From positions 53,791,581 to 53,855,580 of the forward strand of contig NC_088203.1 in the NCBI RefSeq assembly GCF_037126465.1: a DNA stretch of 64,000 nucleotides, read 5' to 3'. The notes beneath the pieces were generated by a model, which saw only the letters and a list, made by a program, of their open reading frames with translations, had not been told where the DNA came from and searched no databases. Positions 44,736-56,818 of the stretch are shown here, one piece after another. Made by a program: the position numbers and the translations under genes. The DNA comes from Ornithodoros turicata (Eukaryota > Arthropoda > Arachnida > Ixodida > Argasidae). Within the stretch, counting starts at the first letter, position 1. Each line of letters starts with the position of its first letter.

Positions 44736-45023
44736 CTACGCCAGTTTTGAAACTACGTAGTCTTGGTAGCTTTCTGTGTGGTTTTCACCTTCCGCAGTCA
44801 CATCACCACTCAGTTCTGCCCACGAGACATCAGAGTCTGTTTCAGTCGTAGATGACTGTTGAACGTCCCTTTCATTTACAGTCTCGAAATGGTCGTGATC
44901 TTCGTTTTCCGATTGTAACTGCGTGCTCTGGTCACCGTTATGGGGCCAGTTGCTGTTCACAATTTCACTAAGAGTCTCCTCTAGCTCCTTTCGTATTGCG
45001 CGGTATCGAGCCCACCTCGACAT
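44736..45023 (-). CDS. Acidic ORF, possible first exon
   Basis: A 95-codon minus-strand frame starts MSRWARYRAIRKELEETLSE and becomes strongly acidic (ENEDHDHFETVNERD, TETDSDVSWAELSGD). It resembles the basic-then-acidic N-terminal exons of CACTA-type transposases, including the one at 21124-22326, but shares no clear motif with it. No catalytic part is recognisable downstream on this strand, so the element may be a deletion derivative. Confidence 0.35.
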   Translation of the reverse strand: MSRWARYRAIRKELEETLSEIVNSNWPHNGDQSTQLQSENEDHDHFETVNERDVQQSSTTETDSDVSWAELSGDVTAEGENHTESYQDYVVSKLA

Positions 45024-45522
45024 GATGCGTGCAATATCACATAGAATACTCGATAAATAAAAACCAGTAGTGAAAGGAGAGTCACGAGAAGTATAACACC
45101 TCCAGAATCGGCAGCTACCTTACGTGTGCCATAGACAGGGAAGGCGGCAGAAAAGACAGGTTGACTAAAGCAAATAAACGTGCAATCTTTGTCTTTATGA
45201 CTGGCTTGTTGTGTTTTCTAGAGGCAAGGAAAAGTACACAGTTATCCAGCATCACATAAATACGAATATACAACCATAACTTAACCCGAAACAAGGGGAC
45301 GAAAAACAACGAACAAAGACTAAGTCTCTCGTTATGAATATACAAATTGATCCGGCTTGACATCGGCTACAAAGCGGCAGGTTTTGTCGGCATCATGTCA
45401 GTGCTCGACGTCGGCTTAACTCCAGGGCATGTTGCAGATCGAACATCGGGCCGAAATCCAGAGTGTCGGCAAATGGACATCGGTCTAATGTCGGCCCGAT
45501 GCCTGTCTGCTGCTTGAGTTAG

Positions 45523-45847
45523 GTGCGAAATAAGCAGAGGTTTGCCTGAAGGTTTCTTCTCTGACGAATAAGCAGCCGCGGACCAAACAGACCTAGCTAC
45601 CTTATCTCGCATTGCCCTTCGTAAATGTATTACTGAGCAGTTGAATAAAAGGAGCTTGACTTGACTGTATCAAGGGACAGACAAAATAAAACCAGACAGT
45701 GGTTTTGGGAATAAATGGTTTTTGAACAGGCTTGTGTTCCTTTTTTCGCGTGTGCACGAATTTCATGCAACGCAGTGGCTGGGGTTAGAACAATAATGCT
45801 AACTGGGAGTTAAAGCAACAACAGGAGTAACACGGACAGTCAGTTAA
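45523..45847. other. No gene seen
   Basis: Short non-coding spacer between two elements. Confidence 0.5.
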
Positions 45848-46384
45848 AGTGAGCCGGCGTTCACACGGTGCAACTTTTCCCATCAACTCGAAACAACTCA
45901 AACCAACGTCTTTCGAGCAATTTCGAGTCAGCATTCACACGCAGCAACTCGGTCGCTCCAACCACAAGCAACCGTATGGCGACTGGAGAATGTGGGTTCG
46001 AATCGAACTGGTGGAATATTTTCTTTAGCTGTTGTTTATCAAATTTCAGTCAGTTTTATTGCCCCAATAGATCATTATTACCTTCCAGAAATGGCAACTG
46101 ATATGTTTCCGTGGAGTTCGTAAAAAAAGAAAGTTATTTCTCAGCTGCACCTGCAGGATTTGAACCCATGAATCCACGAACGAAATCCACAACGCCATCG
46201 GGAGTCACGTGGCAATGCTCCCCTCGCTGATTGGCCGGTGCACGAGCAACTTCTCAAGTTTTCGGTCGGCGAGCGATTCGCAGCAACTTTGAGCAACTCG
46301 AGTTGCTGGAGGTTGCCGGCTGACAGCAACTCCAAAGTTGCTCATAGTTGCTGGAAAAAGTTGCCCCGTGTGAACGCTGCCTTA
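45848..46384. mobile_element. MITE with GCGTTCACACGG termini
   Basis: About 535 bp lie between inverted ends that share GCGTTCACACGG and GCAACTTTT (left from 45850, right to 46384). GCAACT and AGTTGC words are repeated inside both ends. There is no coding capacity. The GTTCACACG type of terminus is seen in PIF/Harbinger-like MITEs; that assignment is an inference. Confidence 0.7.
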
Positions 46385-49154
46385 CAACTAGAACGACGAC
46401 AACCCTTGACTCCGTTGTCTGGCACACTTAGCATGTGAAAGCACTGAAAACTTCAGCTGCAATTAAGCAGGTGCAATACTATCCCTAACAATCTGTACAA
46501 TTCATCAATAACGAGACTCACAAGCACTTGCTTTCAACAAGACACATTTAACTCGCGCAAAGTGAACGTCGTCGTTAGCGTATTTGTTCTTTACCGCGAG
46601 TTTCCGGGTTCAGTTCCTGATTTTTTTCCTTTACTTTTTCAAAAGACATTTTCGCATGTGTAGTAAAAGGCAAAGCTTTACGATAACAAGAATAGAATAC
46701 GGGAACAGTTTATTTAGAACAGTTTATTGCGGTTGTAAACGCGTCTTCTTGTAAACCTCGTTATTCCTCTTCTTAGAGAATGGTTATGCTCTCTTCATTG
46801 CAGCTGAACATCCCAATGCTTTCACACGAAGTAGCGTGCCAAGCAAGGCAGTAACACTGAACTGTCGTTCTCCTGGAGGTGTTGTAACTTTTACTGACTG
46901 TTCGTATTACTGTTCTTGTAACCCTAGCCACTACGTTCTTGCAATTGCTACCTTCAAATGTTGGTAATTGTTTCGTCTTATTTTAGTCAGCCGTAACTTC
47001 ATCTAATCTCACAGGACAAATGCTGCTTTGCGTATTACTTTACGGAGCGCCGACAAAAAACGCGCTCTTGCGACTGCCAACGCATGCGCGGTAGGGGCTG
47101 TAATGCGGAGGTGCTCCGCCGAAGGCAAAAAGGGTGAATGGGCCGCCGGCGCTGCTGAGCGCGTGACACAATAAGGCGGGTGAGCTCGCCGCTGCGCCTC
47201 AGTTTCATTACTCTGACCCCGTACTTAGTGACTCTAAGTCAGACTACCCCTAAAACTCCGACTGGCACCTAAGCTCACATATGAGCACATTCAGCCAACA
47301 GGTTTCAGTTGTATAAGGGTCAAGCTTGCACTGCAAGTACTGAGTAATAGTGTTAATTCCCACTGCGATCGTTGTCTGTATTAGCACAGAGTGTATCCAG
47401 TGCAGCTGCCGCTGCGACTTCACATTTCCTCCTGGGGACGGATGTTCTGTTTGATTGTTTGAACGGCTCATCTGTCCAACAAGGTGACGACAAAAAGATG
47501 TATATGCAAGAGCAGTTCCACCGGCCACAAGGAGTCACTAGAGTATGCAGTCCAGCGGATAGCACAGTTGAAGTTTAACAGTGATAGGCAACCTCCTAGT
47601 GTAAGAAGGTGGCAAATCACAACTAGTTTACTACTTGCGTTGTGAGAGGACCAGAGGAGAGGCTGCAGGAGGCGGACTTCAGAGAGCAGAAGGCTTCCTT
47701 TCATATCTACAGAGCGAGGCTTCTGCCTCTCATAGTTCCCTTGGTGTGCCACCCAACCCTTATTTTTTGGAAACTATAGATAATTTTTGATTTCTGAAAT
47801 GAAGTTGTTGTAGTTGTTTTGAATTAGAAGTTCATGTTCTCCTTCACAAAAAAGGGACAAAGCAAAATCTCCTCAGTGCTTTCACGCAGAACAGCCAATA
47901 GCCGTTTTGTCGTAGTGCATGCCAGATTCACTTCCTGACTCTTGTTTGCCGCAAAGAAGATAGAGTTGCGCATAAGGAAAAACAGGAAGGTAATGCAAGC
48001 TGCACGCAAGACGTCACAGGAAGGGAAACGCAAAAAGCCGTCATTGCTCATTCAGCAGAAATTGTGAGCAGCATTTTAAAACAGCAATGGGTTTTTGTGC
48101 TGACATGTTAAAGGAGGATGCAAGGACTCGAGAACAAACATTGTCGGGAGAACTAGAAATTACGATTACAAGACCTCAGGCACACATTCGCACAAAAGTT
48201 ACGCCTGCACTGCATAATCCTGGAGTGCGATAGAGCTTTCAACTCGCAGGTCAGAAAATCTGCTCTCCTCGGCTGTCCGTCTGCAATGTCATAAGCCTCC
48301 CCAATACTGTGGTCACTGCCTCATTCTTTATTTCTCTACTTGTGCAGTTGCATTTTGTCGCGCGTCTCAACTGGTTGCTCTACCTAGCAGATGATTCTTG
48401 GTGGCCAATGAAATCCTGATATGTCATCTGATGTGAAGAGACGCAAGGAGCCGCTAGGCGAGGTTGCCGCATGCGCATTTTCCTGCGAAGCAATTTTCGC
48501 AGCGAATTCGCACTTCCCAGAGGAACTATTTTGTGTGACGGTTCCTGAAGGCACTATCCATATGTGACGCATGTTTCCCCATCCTGTTTGATTTGGTAGA
48601 GAAGTGGACATGCAGTTTGCAGTTTTAGTGAAGATCACAAAGTGCCTAAGCATGTATGTGCATGGGTGTTTTGACCTTTGTGTTTGTATATAGTGCTCAC
48701 TAAATCTACGCTGTGTAATATGTATCAGCTCGCCCAACAAACTGTCCTATACTGTATGTCTCTTGGAGCTTCATGCCAGCATTACATATTGGAGCATGCC
48801 TGTTTTCAAGTTTACCTAGTCTACCTAATCAAAAAGTTCATCAATATAGTCAAGGCAAGAGCTCAGGTCGAGAGCAGCCATTATTTCAAACAGAGATTAC
48901 TCCTCTTCTGGGCAATGAGAAAATCTTAATGAAAGATCCTCCTTTAGAGTCTCCTTATCATGTTCGCAGGATTTACTTCAATGTAATCAATAGTACGTTT
49001 ATATACACACAGTCTGCCTCCAGACTGTGTGCTGATGATAACATTTTTGCGTAGTTTGTCTCTACTGTAATAGAACCAAACGAAATCGAAACTGGTTCTA
49101 CGAACACACAAGCGATGCGAACGAGCGGCAAACAACACTGGAAGACACCTCAGG
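46385..49154. other. No gene recognised
   Basis: A GC-rich block at 47040-47200 looks promoter- or repeat-like. The rest has only short frames with no motif. 48850-49060 could be the 5' region of the gag-bearing retroelement that follows. Confidence 0.35.
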
Positions 49155-49760
49155 GTGGACTCTGAACCCGACAGCAGACGCGGCGCCGAAGGACCGACTT
49201 GGAACGTTTCACACGTGCATGACGACGTTCGAAATCCTTCAGCAGCTTTGGGAGTCACGTCGTCCAACATGAATTTGCAGACTGTTGACTTTGTCGCAGC
49301 CGCGCAAGCTGCAGTTCATGCTGCTGTGAGAGAAGTCGTAAACAGCGTGAATGCAACTGAGCTCACTACGCAGGGTGATCCGGTTACCCGACACCTAGCT
49401 GCGGAAAGCGCGAGGCTCGTACGGGCATTCAACCCAACAACAAGCACTTCGCTTACAGCCGAGGAATCGATTCGGAAAGTTGATGACTTGGCAGGAGCGT
49501 ACGACTGGAACGACAAACAGAAATGCTGTTACGCTCTCCTGAAACTTCATGGTGTCGCAAAAACTTTGTACGACCGGGTGCCATCACCCTTCAACACATG
49601 GGATGAATGGAAGGAAGAACTTTGCAAAGCATTCCCCGATACCGCGAGTGCTCAGCGCAGATTTCGAGAAATGGAGTCCCGAAGGAAGATGAAAAATGAA
49701 TCCCTTGAGGAGTATACACAGTTAACCGTCATCTTCATGCTGCTCTACGAACCAACGGGA
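49155..49760 (+). pseudogene. LTR-retrotransposon gag fragment
   Basis: An open frame with its first ATG at 49269 encodes a Gag-like capsid segment: SLTAEESIRKVDDLAGAYDW, YALLKLHGVAKTLYDRV, TWDEWKEELCKAFPDTAS and RREMESRRKMKNESLEEYTQ-like sequence. The pattern (W..W.E....F) is the retrotransposon gag domain of Gypsy-type elements. Similarity ends near 49740 and the frame runs into unrelated DNA. No zinc knuckle, protease, reverse transcriptase or LTR pair is found, so it is a fragment. Confidence 0.65.
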
Positions 49761-50402
49761 CCAGGAAATTGTAAAACTGAAACCGCCCGCTATTCAATGT
49801 TCTGGTCTGTCGAGTTTCGTGATAATAAAGTCACGAACGCACGACAACACACAAGGATCGAAGTCATGTAGTGGGGCAATATTCACTGCTTATTTGTTTA
49901 ACAAATACATGCGAGATATGCACATACACGCTAAGAAAAAAGGAAGTCACGAGGCATTAAAGGCGTGCTTTACCCCTCTTGGCGTTTCTCCGGTAATGAC
50001 TCCACCGCGCCTCCTCCCTTTCTTCTCGCACTCCTTCGGACGGAATTTGTTGAAGCTGTTCAAGCGGAGAAATCGGATAGAAAGATGCATGCAGACGACG
50101 CGGACGAGAACGAGGGGACAGGGGAGTAGCCAGCAATATCCTCAAGGCGTGAAACGGCAGCTCGCTTGCAGTAAAACTTTTGCACTGCCAATGTGCCATG
50201 CACACACAATGAGTTGTGCAACTCTTTAGACAATTAAATACTAAAATAAAAAAGTGGAAACATACACATACACGTGTAGACCAGTTTCATTTCGTGACGT
50301 CAGGCAAAGCGTCGGCGGCGCAGTCGGATTGTTTCGAGTCTGGTTAGCAGAAGCGCGGTAAGCTACGTTCACACAAACAGCATGGTACTGTACATAATCA
50401 CC
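49761..50402. other. No gene seen
   Basis: Unrelated non-coding DNA follows the gag break. 50270-50402 may be the leader of the THAP gene. Confidence 0.4.
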
Positions 50403-52540
50403 ATGCCACAAAGTTGTGCGGTTATTGGGTGTACAATGGGGTACACACAGGATAATCCCATGAGCTTCCACAGGTTCCCTTAGGATGCTGAAAGATGTAC
50501 ATTGTGAATTGACGCTGTAAAGCGCAAAAATTTGCTGCTGTCCGAATATGATCGCATATGCGGCCTTCACTTCATTCATGGTAAGATCACAACGAATATC
50601 CGTGAATATTGACTAACCGATTACGTATTAGATATAAGCACGCGTTACCGTCAACAAGGAAGGCATCTCATGATCCAGAACATCCAGATTTTGTACCGTC
50701 TGTCTTCGCCTAACTACACCCACATTAAATGTCAGCTTCGGGGAAAATTCATTGTTACAGATCACAACAAAAGCGTTTACGCTGTTTACGGAGAAACCAA
50801 TATTTTTTTGTTTGCCGTCCGATCGTCCGCTCAAACCAGTGACGTCACGGCCAGCTTCTGCTTTGGCTTGTTGGCTTGCTCGCAGTTTCGCAATCGCCGG
50901 CAATCGTCAGGCTGAAAGCGAAATCGAGAATCGCCCGTACATACAAGCACCACGAGCACCGTTCTTTTCGTCTAACTTCGATCATCATCGTTTTCCATCG
51001 GCTGGTCAGTACAGACAACTTCGTCTAGGGTGTCATCTTGTAAGAGATTCAAGGTGAGAGAATTATGAGAATGCCGTGCTCCTCGCCGTACGAGTTGGTA
51101 CGCTAACAACAAAACTGTTTTATACCAAGTTATCAGTTGATGATTTTGTGCGTGATTGGGTGATACGAAACCAGTGGTCGAGTGCCCTGAACTTATCAAG
51201 GCAACAGTCGAGTATGCTGGAAGCATTTTGCATCAGAATGTTACGAGGGTTTTCGCCTGACGGCCGATTGGACTCGAAAAGTCGCTGAACAGGGATGTGT
51301 TTCCTGCCTCGTTCGACGACGACAAAGAGAATAGCACCAAAGGACCCAATCCGTAGGTAAATGTCCGCACGAACTTGCACAATGGCTTGCGCAAAATATG
51401 AACATGTGACCGAAAAATATGGGGCTGCTGAGCCCCCTTGTCCGTGGTTGTATGTAAAACTATGTGGTGAAACTATAGTAGTTTCTCAGAGAAGTTGGTT
51501 GCCAAATTACATGAGTTTGAAGGAGTCTGAGCCTGGGCAGAGAGAAGACGAAACAGTCACACAGCCGAAATTAGCAAGAAATTGAGGGTTTCTGTTTCGG
51601 GACACTCTGTGTCTGTCTTCACTTCTGTATGATCACGCACAGCCTTTTCCAAACAGTGCAGTGGAACAGCCCCGTAGCCCACTTACGTGGCAGCATAATT
51701 GTTTATCTTTAAAAGCTGGGCTGTGTCTGCGAGCGTTGTGTGTTCAAGTTGTAATGCAAGGCTATCACATGCCAGAAATTCCATTGTGTTCTAGTCCACT
51801 GAAGTTGACGGCGGCAACCAACAGGCCTTCAAAGAGTGCTCGAGTACATTGACCAGCAAGGGATGAGAGTCAGCATGCTCTCACCGATAGGTACAATTAG
51901 GCTCATCAATTTTTGAATCACCGCTTTGACGTGCTGCACGCTGCAAGAGGTAATAAGCCACATTTCCATTGTAGTGCACACCGTCATAACACATATGTTC
52001 AGTCCAGCTGGTGTATGTTGTTCGACAACATATTTCCTATTAGAAGGGGTACACTTAGGGGCAAGCTTTGCTGTTAACATTATTTTCCACATTTGTAGCT
52101 TAAATGTGTAGATGCTCTCTGCACATTTCTTAGCAATGTTAGCCTTAACCGGTATAATCATACAGCTCTGCTTCTCCTTGCTCAGGCCTCAGGAAAGAGA
52201 CACATGCAGCAGCCCTGGTGAAGCAACATCCGGTGCTACAAAAGTGGTGCCACAGCATTGTAAACCAACTCTACTGGTGTGCATGGACAACCAATGAGAA
52301 TAGGAAGTTGGTCCTGGTAGAGAGGCTCACAATATTTTCATGGATACTTGGATCATGGTGTTGCTTCACATATTCATGAGAATCAAGGTCACTCAAGATG
52401 TGCACATCGACACATTGGAGAGCAGCTTTGGCTCCATGAAGGCGATTTACAATATTTCAAGCTATCAGGGATTACTAAGCAGTTCTGCATTTCTCACTTA
52501 CAGGGACTGAAACATCCGGATAGCTGGAGGGGATAGTGTA
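50403..52540 (+). pseudogene. THAP-linked transposase pseudogene
   Basis: From 50403 a THAP finger reads MPQSCAVIGCTMGYTQ, SFHRFP, then after stops DRICGLHFIHGK, with the C2CH ligands CxxxxC...CxxHF all visible. Near 50660-50710 is DPEHPDFVPSVF, a linker usual after such domains. At 51800-51960, in shifting frames, is AFKEC, LEYIDQQGMRVSML and NHRFDVLHAARG, and at 52210-52330 KQHPVLQKWCHSIVNQLYWC. These belong to a widespread eukaryotic transposase-like family with the pattern TDRH...HxFDxWH...W..S..NxLYW. I am unsure of its superfamily name (Kolobok- or ISL2EU-like are possible). Many stops and frameshifts make it dead. Confidence 0.6.
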
Positions 52541-53375
52541 CCTCCTCAGCTAAAGGACATCCTGTCAGTGTGTGCACTACAAGTTTCTTTGCCTCAGTGC
52601 TGTTTCTCGATCATGTATCTAAGATATATCAGAACACCACTTCTACCTTATTTGTGTGCCACATGTTTTGTCTACACAAGAGGAATGCATGCGGGAGAAC
52701 TACTGAAATGCGAAAATGCATTGTTCCTTTACTGTGCAGGCTGGTTCGGTGTGCTTTAGGCATTCTAAGAATGCTAATTTTCATGTTAGGCTAAGCCCAG
52801 GAGCTTACTGGAGCTGCGCTCAATCTCTATGTGCAGTGGCCGTTCATGAGACCCTGACAAGAAGCAAGAGGCTACAGAAGCTCACCACAAGAGATACACT
52901 GAATGAGTGACTAAAACACTGACAACACTGAAAAGCATTAACTGCAAGTGGACAACGAGGCTTCAGTGAACGTGCACAAGCAGTCTCATGCCTAGGATTT
53001 TTGGTTTTCGGCACCTCATTTGTCATTAACCGGTGGCTTTTGTAGAAGAGTAGGAATGGGGAAACAAGCACAAGTTTCCTGTGCAAAAACGGTAAACGTT
53101 ACTCCAGGTTCTTTAGTCATTTGAACAATATGAAGTGTCAGGGAAAGATTAATGGGGTTGGGACGCTTTCATCGAGATGGTTTGTTACGTCATAGATACA
53201 TGTTTTCCACACCATAATACTGATAAAAGAGAATTATTTTTGTTACGTGTCATACTGTGTGAGATAAGCACCCTCGAACAGATGCCACAGACTTCCGAAG
53301 GGGGGGGGGGATAACCAATCCCATTCGTAGCTGTTAGGGCTATGAGATTAGAGCTGCATGGGTTTCGGCATTTAC
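52541..53375. other. No gene recognised
   Basis: Short frames only. A G-run lies at 53301-53310. Confidence 0.5.
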
Positions 53376-53379
53376 AGTA

Positions 53380-54123
53380 GGGTGATTCCACCGAAAATCA
53401 GCCAAGCATGGAACCTCGACATCGCCGATCTCACCGTAAAAAAAATATGTGTTACCACATCGCAAATGATGAAAAAATACCATAAAAGAAACTTCCATAT
53501 TATAACCGTTCTCGAGGGAGAGGAGGAGAAAGAAATGCGGTGTATTGGCGCCTGGTCGTTTCGGCCTACTTTGAGCGCTTCCCAAGCGGCAGCGGTGGGC
53601 CGCACGGCAGTTATTTTTTTTCTGCTTATCCTCTGGCAGGCGGACAATAGATTGACGGCTTCTTACTGTTTTGGCGCAAAGAGCCACTATTTGAAAAAAT
53701 GCCAAACTTGGGTGAGAGCGTTAAAGTGGCTTCAATTTAAAGCCTTCTGCCGCGCAGCCCACTTGTCGCACAGACATGTAACACACAGCGTTGTGTTCGC
53801 CGTTAAAAGCTCTTTCTGTTGGTATCAAAATCATCATCATTTCATCAGCGCATCGCATCCATATTGCCCTGAACACAGAAGCGGTTTCATAAAATTGGCA
53901 GATTTAGCACGCTTCTGACCCAAAAACCCCACCAAAAACATGCCTCGATTTTTTTATATGTTACGCAGAAATCCTTTCCCCGCACACCCACAAAAAATCG
54001 TGATTCGTTCTTTATCGTACTTCACGCGGCGATTTTTTAAATGAACGCAGGGTACGCGCCCTATGGGGTCGCCTGCCGGGATCCCCCCAGCGCTGAATTC
54101 GTGCGCGCGCTGACCGAAAGCGG
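53380..54123 (+). repeat. Left long terminal inverted repeat
   Basis: 744 bp, matching 56819-57558 in inverse orientation. The similarity ends at CGAAAGCGG near 54123. It includes a conserved frame of about 178 codons that appears in both repeats; I treat it as non-coding. Confidence 0.85.
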
Positions 54124-54682
54124 TTGCATGGTATCTGTAAAATAATTTTAAGAGGCAACGTGAACAATTTCACGTTGCGCTTCGTGTTATGACCTATATG
54201 AACAGGGTCCATGCGCAGAGTAAATACGTGGTGCCGTGCTAAAACCGCCTACGTATGGATTGCGCGGAACTTAGCTTCACAAAGGCCGCAACTACTCAGG
54301 AAGCCGCATTCAAGCACAGTCAACCGTGTTCCTATGCGTCGCCATGACCACTGCTAATCTCACTTGTGTCTCCGAAAAAGCGTTTGGACACTTCCTGGGT
54401 GACCTTGCGCTTCGACGGCACTCGACGTCAAGGCTGTGGGAACGTGCACCCGTCCTTCAACCCACGCCTTTGGAGCCCTATATCACGTGTTCACATGACC
54501 GAAATGACAATTTTGACTCAAAAAGTGTATGTGTACTTCCAATTCATTCCCCCTTACCTGCACCGCTCGGACAACAGCACAACCTCGTCACCTACGCTCC
54601 GCGTCTTTAGGTTCAATCTGTGTGTGGGAGTTGTTTTCATCGACTGTGATGTCGTGATTCGTCGTACCTTCTTCTGAAAAGA

Positions 54683-56686
54683 ATGAGTTCGGTGCACAGT
54701 AGTGAACGTGTTTATTGTGCAGACTATTGCCGTCGACACAAGAAGAAAGTTCTACGTACAAAGGACTTCCGATCTGTGTCTAGCATCGGTATGAAAGCCC
54801 TGAAATCTGCTCTTGGTGCCGAGAGGACAGCGAATGCACGCGAATCGGACATGATCTGCAGGAACTGTTTTGTTCACCTAAAGACTTTGATGCAATCAGA
54901 GGAAGTGACAACGTCAGTGTCGTCTGGAAGCAACGGCGATGATGTGCCTTTCGCAACGCCCGACGAAACTATTGGAGAAATTAACGAGCTCATACAAAGA
55001 CAAGGGATCGACGTGACACCAGTGAGGAAACGTAAAAAGCCTTCAACGCCGTATCTGAAGAAAAAGCAGATGGAAATCAGTGAAGCACTTAACGTGAAGA
55101 CGCGCCGACAGATCGAGAGGGCTTTTGACGTTTCGCTTCCTGGGACGTCAAGTTCCAGCAATAGGCTGAGTGAGGAGCTGCTTGGGAACATCAGAACAGC
55201 CTACGAAGAAAGCAAGTCACAGCAAGTACGCTGCCAGATTCTCACCCTGCTTCCTTCCTTCATGTCAGAGCGGGACATACAGCAAGTCATTCCAGAAGCA
55301 ACGCGGTATATGATTCGCAAGTCGAAGAGACTGGTTGCAGAGAAGCATGTGTGGGCAACACCTGACCCCTACGAAAGAGCTCACCTGAAGGAAGAGGACT
55401 TGCTAGCAGCGATGAGCTTCTACACCGTGGATGAGCTAGACTGCTCCGTCCAGAGCCCAAGAGCAAGAGACGTCGTACAAGTAAAGGAAGGGGGACAGAA
55501 GACGACTAAAGCAAAACGTTATATGACCTGTTCTATCCGCGAAGCGTATAGGAAATTTAAAACAAAATATCCTGATGTGAAGCTCAGCCTAAGCAAGTTC
55601 TACTCAATTCGACCGATATGGGTCAGTGTAAGTCCCTGCAGGGAAGAATGCGTGTGTACATATTGCGCAAACTTTGAATTAACGACGACAGCGGCCATAA
55701 ACAACAGCGAGAAAGAGCTGACGTTACAGGAGATCATCAATATGTGCGTCTGCGACATCAACTCTGAAGCATGCCTCTCGGGAGACTGTGACCAGTATCC
55801 CGGTCCGGAAGCCCTGACACCAGAAAGTTTAGGTATCCCCGACGATGAGGAGATCCTGTTTGCTACATGGGAGAACGGAGGACTGCTAAGACGGACAGTA
55901 TCGGTGAGCGAATTCCTCGCTGTTTTGCAGCGCTGGGTCGGTACTTTTGTGAATCACGATTATGTGAGGAAGATTCAGCGCGAAGCCATACATCGGGAGA
56001 AGTGTGCTGTGAGGTCTGGTCATGTCGTGCTTCATTTTGACTTTTCCGAAAACTGGACGATCATTCTGCCGAAAGAGATTCAAAGTTACCATTGGCATAA
56101 AAACCAAATTTCACTCTTCACGTGCGTAGTGACTGCATCCTCTGGAGCTCGCTGCTACGCCGTCATATCCGACGACACCCGACATGATAGCGCGGCCGCC
56201 CTCCTTTGTTTGTCGACCATCGAACAGCACATGGAAGACCACGGCCCTCTGTATGGGAGCGCAGTATACGTCTCCGATGGGGCAACCGCTCATCTTAAAA
56301 ACAGGTTCCAGTACTTTGAGATGAGTCGTAATGCCACCGCCAAGAGATGGATTTTTTCGGCTCCGGGTCACGGCAAAAATGCGTGCGATGGAGTTGGAGG
56401 CGTCGTCAAGCACGCAGCAACAATGTACAACTTGCGCTCTTCATCAACTCAGGCAATACAGAACGCAGCGGAGTTCACAGCAGCACTGTCAAACAGGATC
56501 CATAATATAACACTCCTGCATCTTCCAGCTGAAGATGTGCACAGGTACAGAGAAATAAAGCTGGAGGAGTGGAAAGGTGTTCGGCCAGTTGTGGGACTTC
56601 GTTGCTATTACGTGTGGGAGAAGCAAACCGGATCCGCAACAGATGTCAAGCTGAAGAAAATACAGAAAGTCATGTCACCAGTGTAA
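54683..56686 (+). CDS. Intact DDE-type transposase of the long-TIR element
   Basis: 667 residues in one exon. The N-terminus has a Cys cluster (YCADYCRRHKKK...ICRNC) that could bind zinc and DNA. A basic stretch TPVRKRKKPSTPYLKKK follows. The middle has AYRKFKTKYPDVKLSLSKFY and CREECVCTYCANFE, a Cys-rich block. The catalytic half shows HFDFSENWTIILPKEIQSYH, VSDGATAHLKNRFQYFEM and SAPGHGKNACDGVGGVVK. The Asp residues in FDFSENW and VSDG and the acidic GHGK..CDG block are the likely metal ligands. I know this pattern from uncharacterised transposon proteins of invertebrates and link it, with moderate confidence, to Sola. It sits 560 bp inside the left repeat and 132 bp before the right one, as the only gene. 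It is intact from ATG to stop. Confidence 0.75.
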   Translation: MSSVHSSERVYCADYCRRHKKKVLRTKDFRSVSSIGMKALKSALGAERTANARESDMICRNCFVHLKTLMQSEEVTTSVSSGSNGDDVPFATPDETIGEINELIQRQGIDVTPVRKRKKPSTPYLKKKQMEISEALNVKTRRQIERAFDVSLPGTSSSSNRLSEELLGNIRTAYEESKSQQVRCQILTLLPSFMSERDIQQVIPEATRYMIRKSKRLVAEKHVWATPDPYERAHLKEEDLLAAMSFYTVDELDCSVQSPRARDVVQVKEGGQKTTKAKRYMTCSIREAYRKFKTKYPDVKLSLSKFYSIRPIWVSVSPCREECVCTYCANFELTTTAAINNSEKELTLQEIINMCVCDINSEACLSGDCDQYPGPEALTPESLGIPDDEEILFATWENGGLLRRTVSVSEFLAVLQRWVGTFVNHDYVRKIQREAIHREKCAVRSGHVVLHFDFSENWTIILPKEIQSYHWHKNQISLFTCVVTASSGARCYAVISDDTRHDSAAALLCLSTIEQHMEDHGPLYGSAVYVSDGATAHLKNRFQYFEMSRNATAKRWIFSAPGHGKNACDGVGGVVKHAATMYNLRSSSTQAIQNAAEFTAALSNRIHNITLLHLPAEDVHRYREIKLEEWKGVRPVVGLRCYYVWEKQTGSATDVKLKKIQKVMSPV

Positions 56687-56818
56687 ATATGTATGTCGTT
56701 ATCGTTTATCTTGCTGTTGTTGCTGTATATTCAGAATTCTATCTGTGTTGTCCTACGAAGTTAATCAAGTAAAATGTGTGCACGTGTACGTGTGTATGCA
56801 GTTACTTTGAAGTATCCT

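Larger units (their letters stand above)
42952..45522. mobile_element. Element with GCAGCA termini and GTCGGC palindromes
   Basis: The left end (42952 on: CAGGCAGCACACGACATTAG, then GCCGATGTC) is mirrored at the right end (up to 45522) by the reverse complement CAAGCAGCAGACAGGCATCG with CATTAGACCGATGTC. GTTGGCAATGTCGGC and its complement GCCGACAATGCCAAC recur inside both ends. No matching target duplication was found, so the exact ends are approximate. The interior carries the acidic minus-strand ORF and two copies of a 255 bp direct repeat. Confidence 0.5.

Noticed and set aside
45985..46005. A tRNA gene at the GGTTCGAATC word
   Set aside because: No A box at the right distance and no acceptor stem. 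The word lies inside a MITE.
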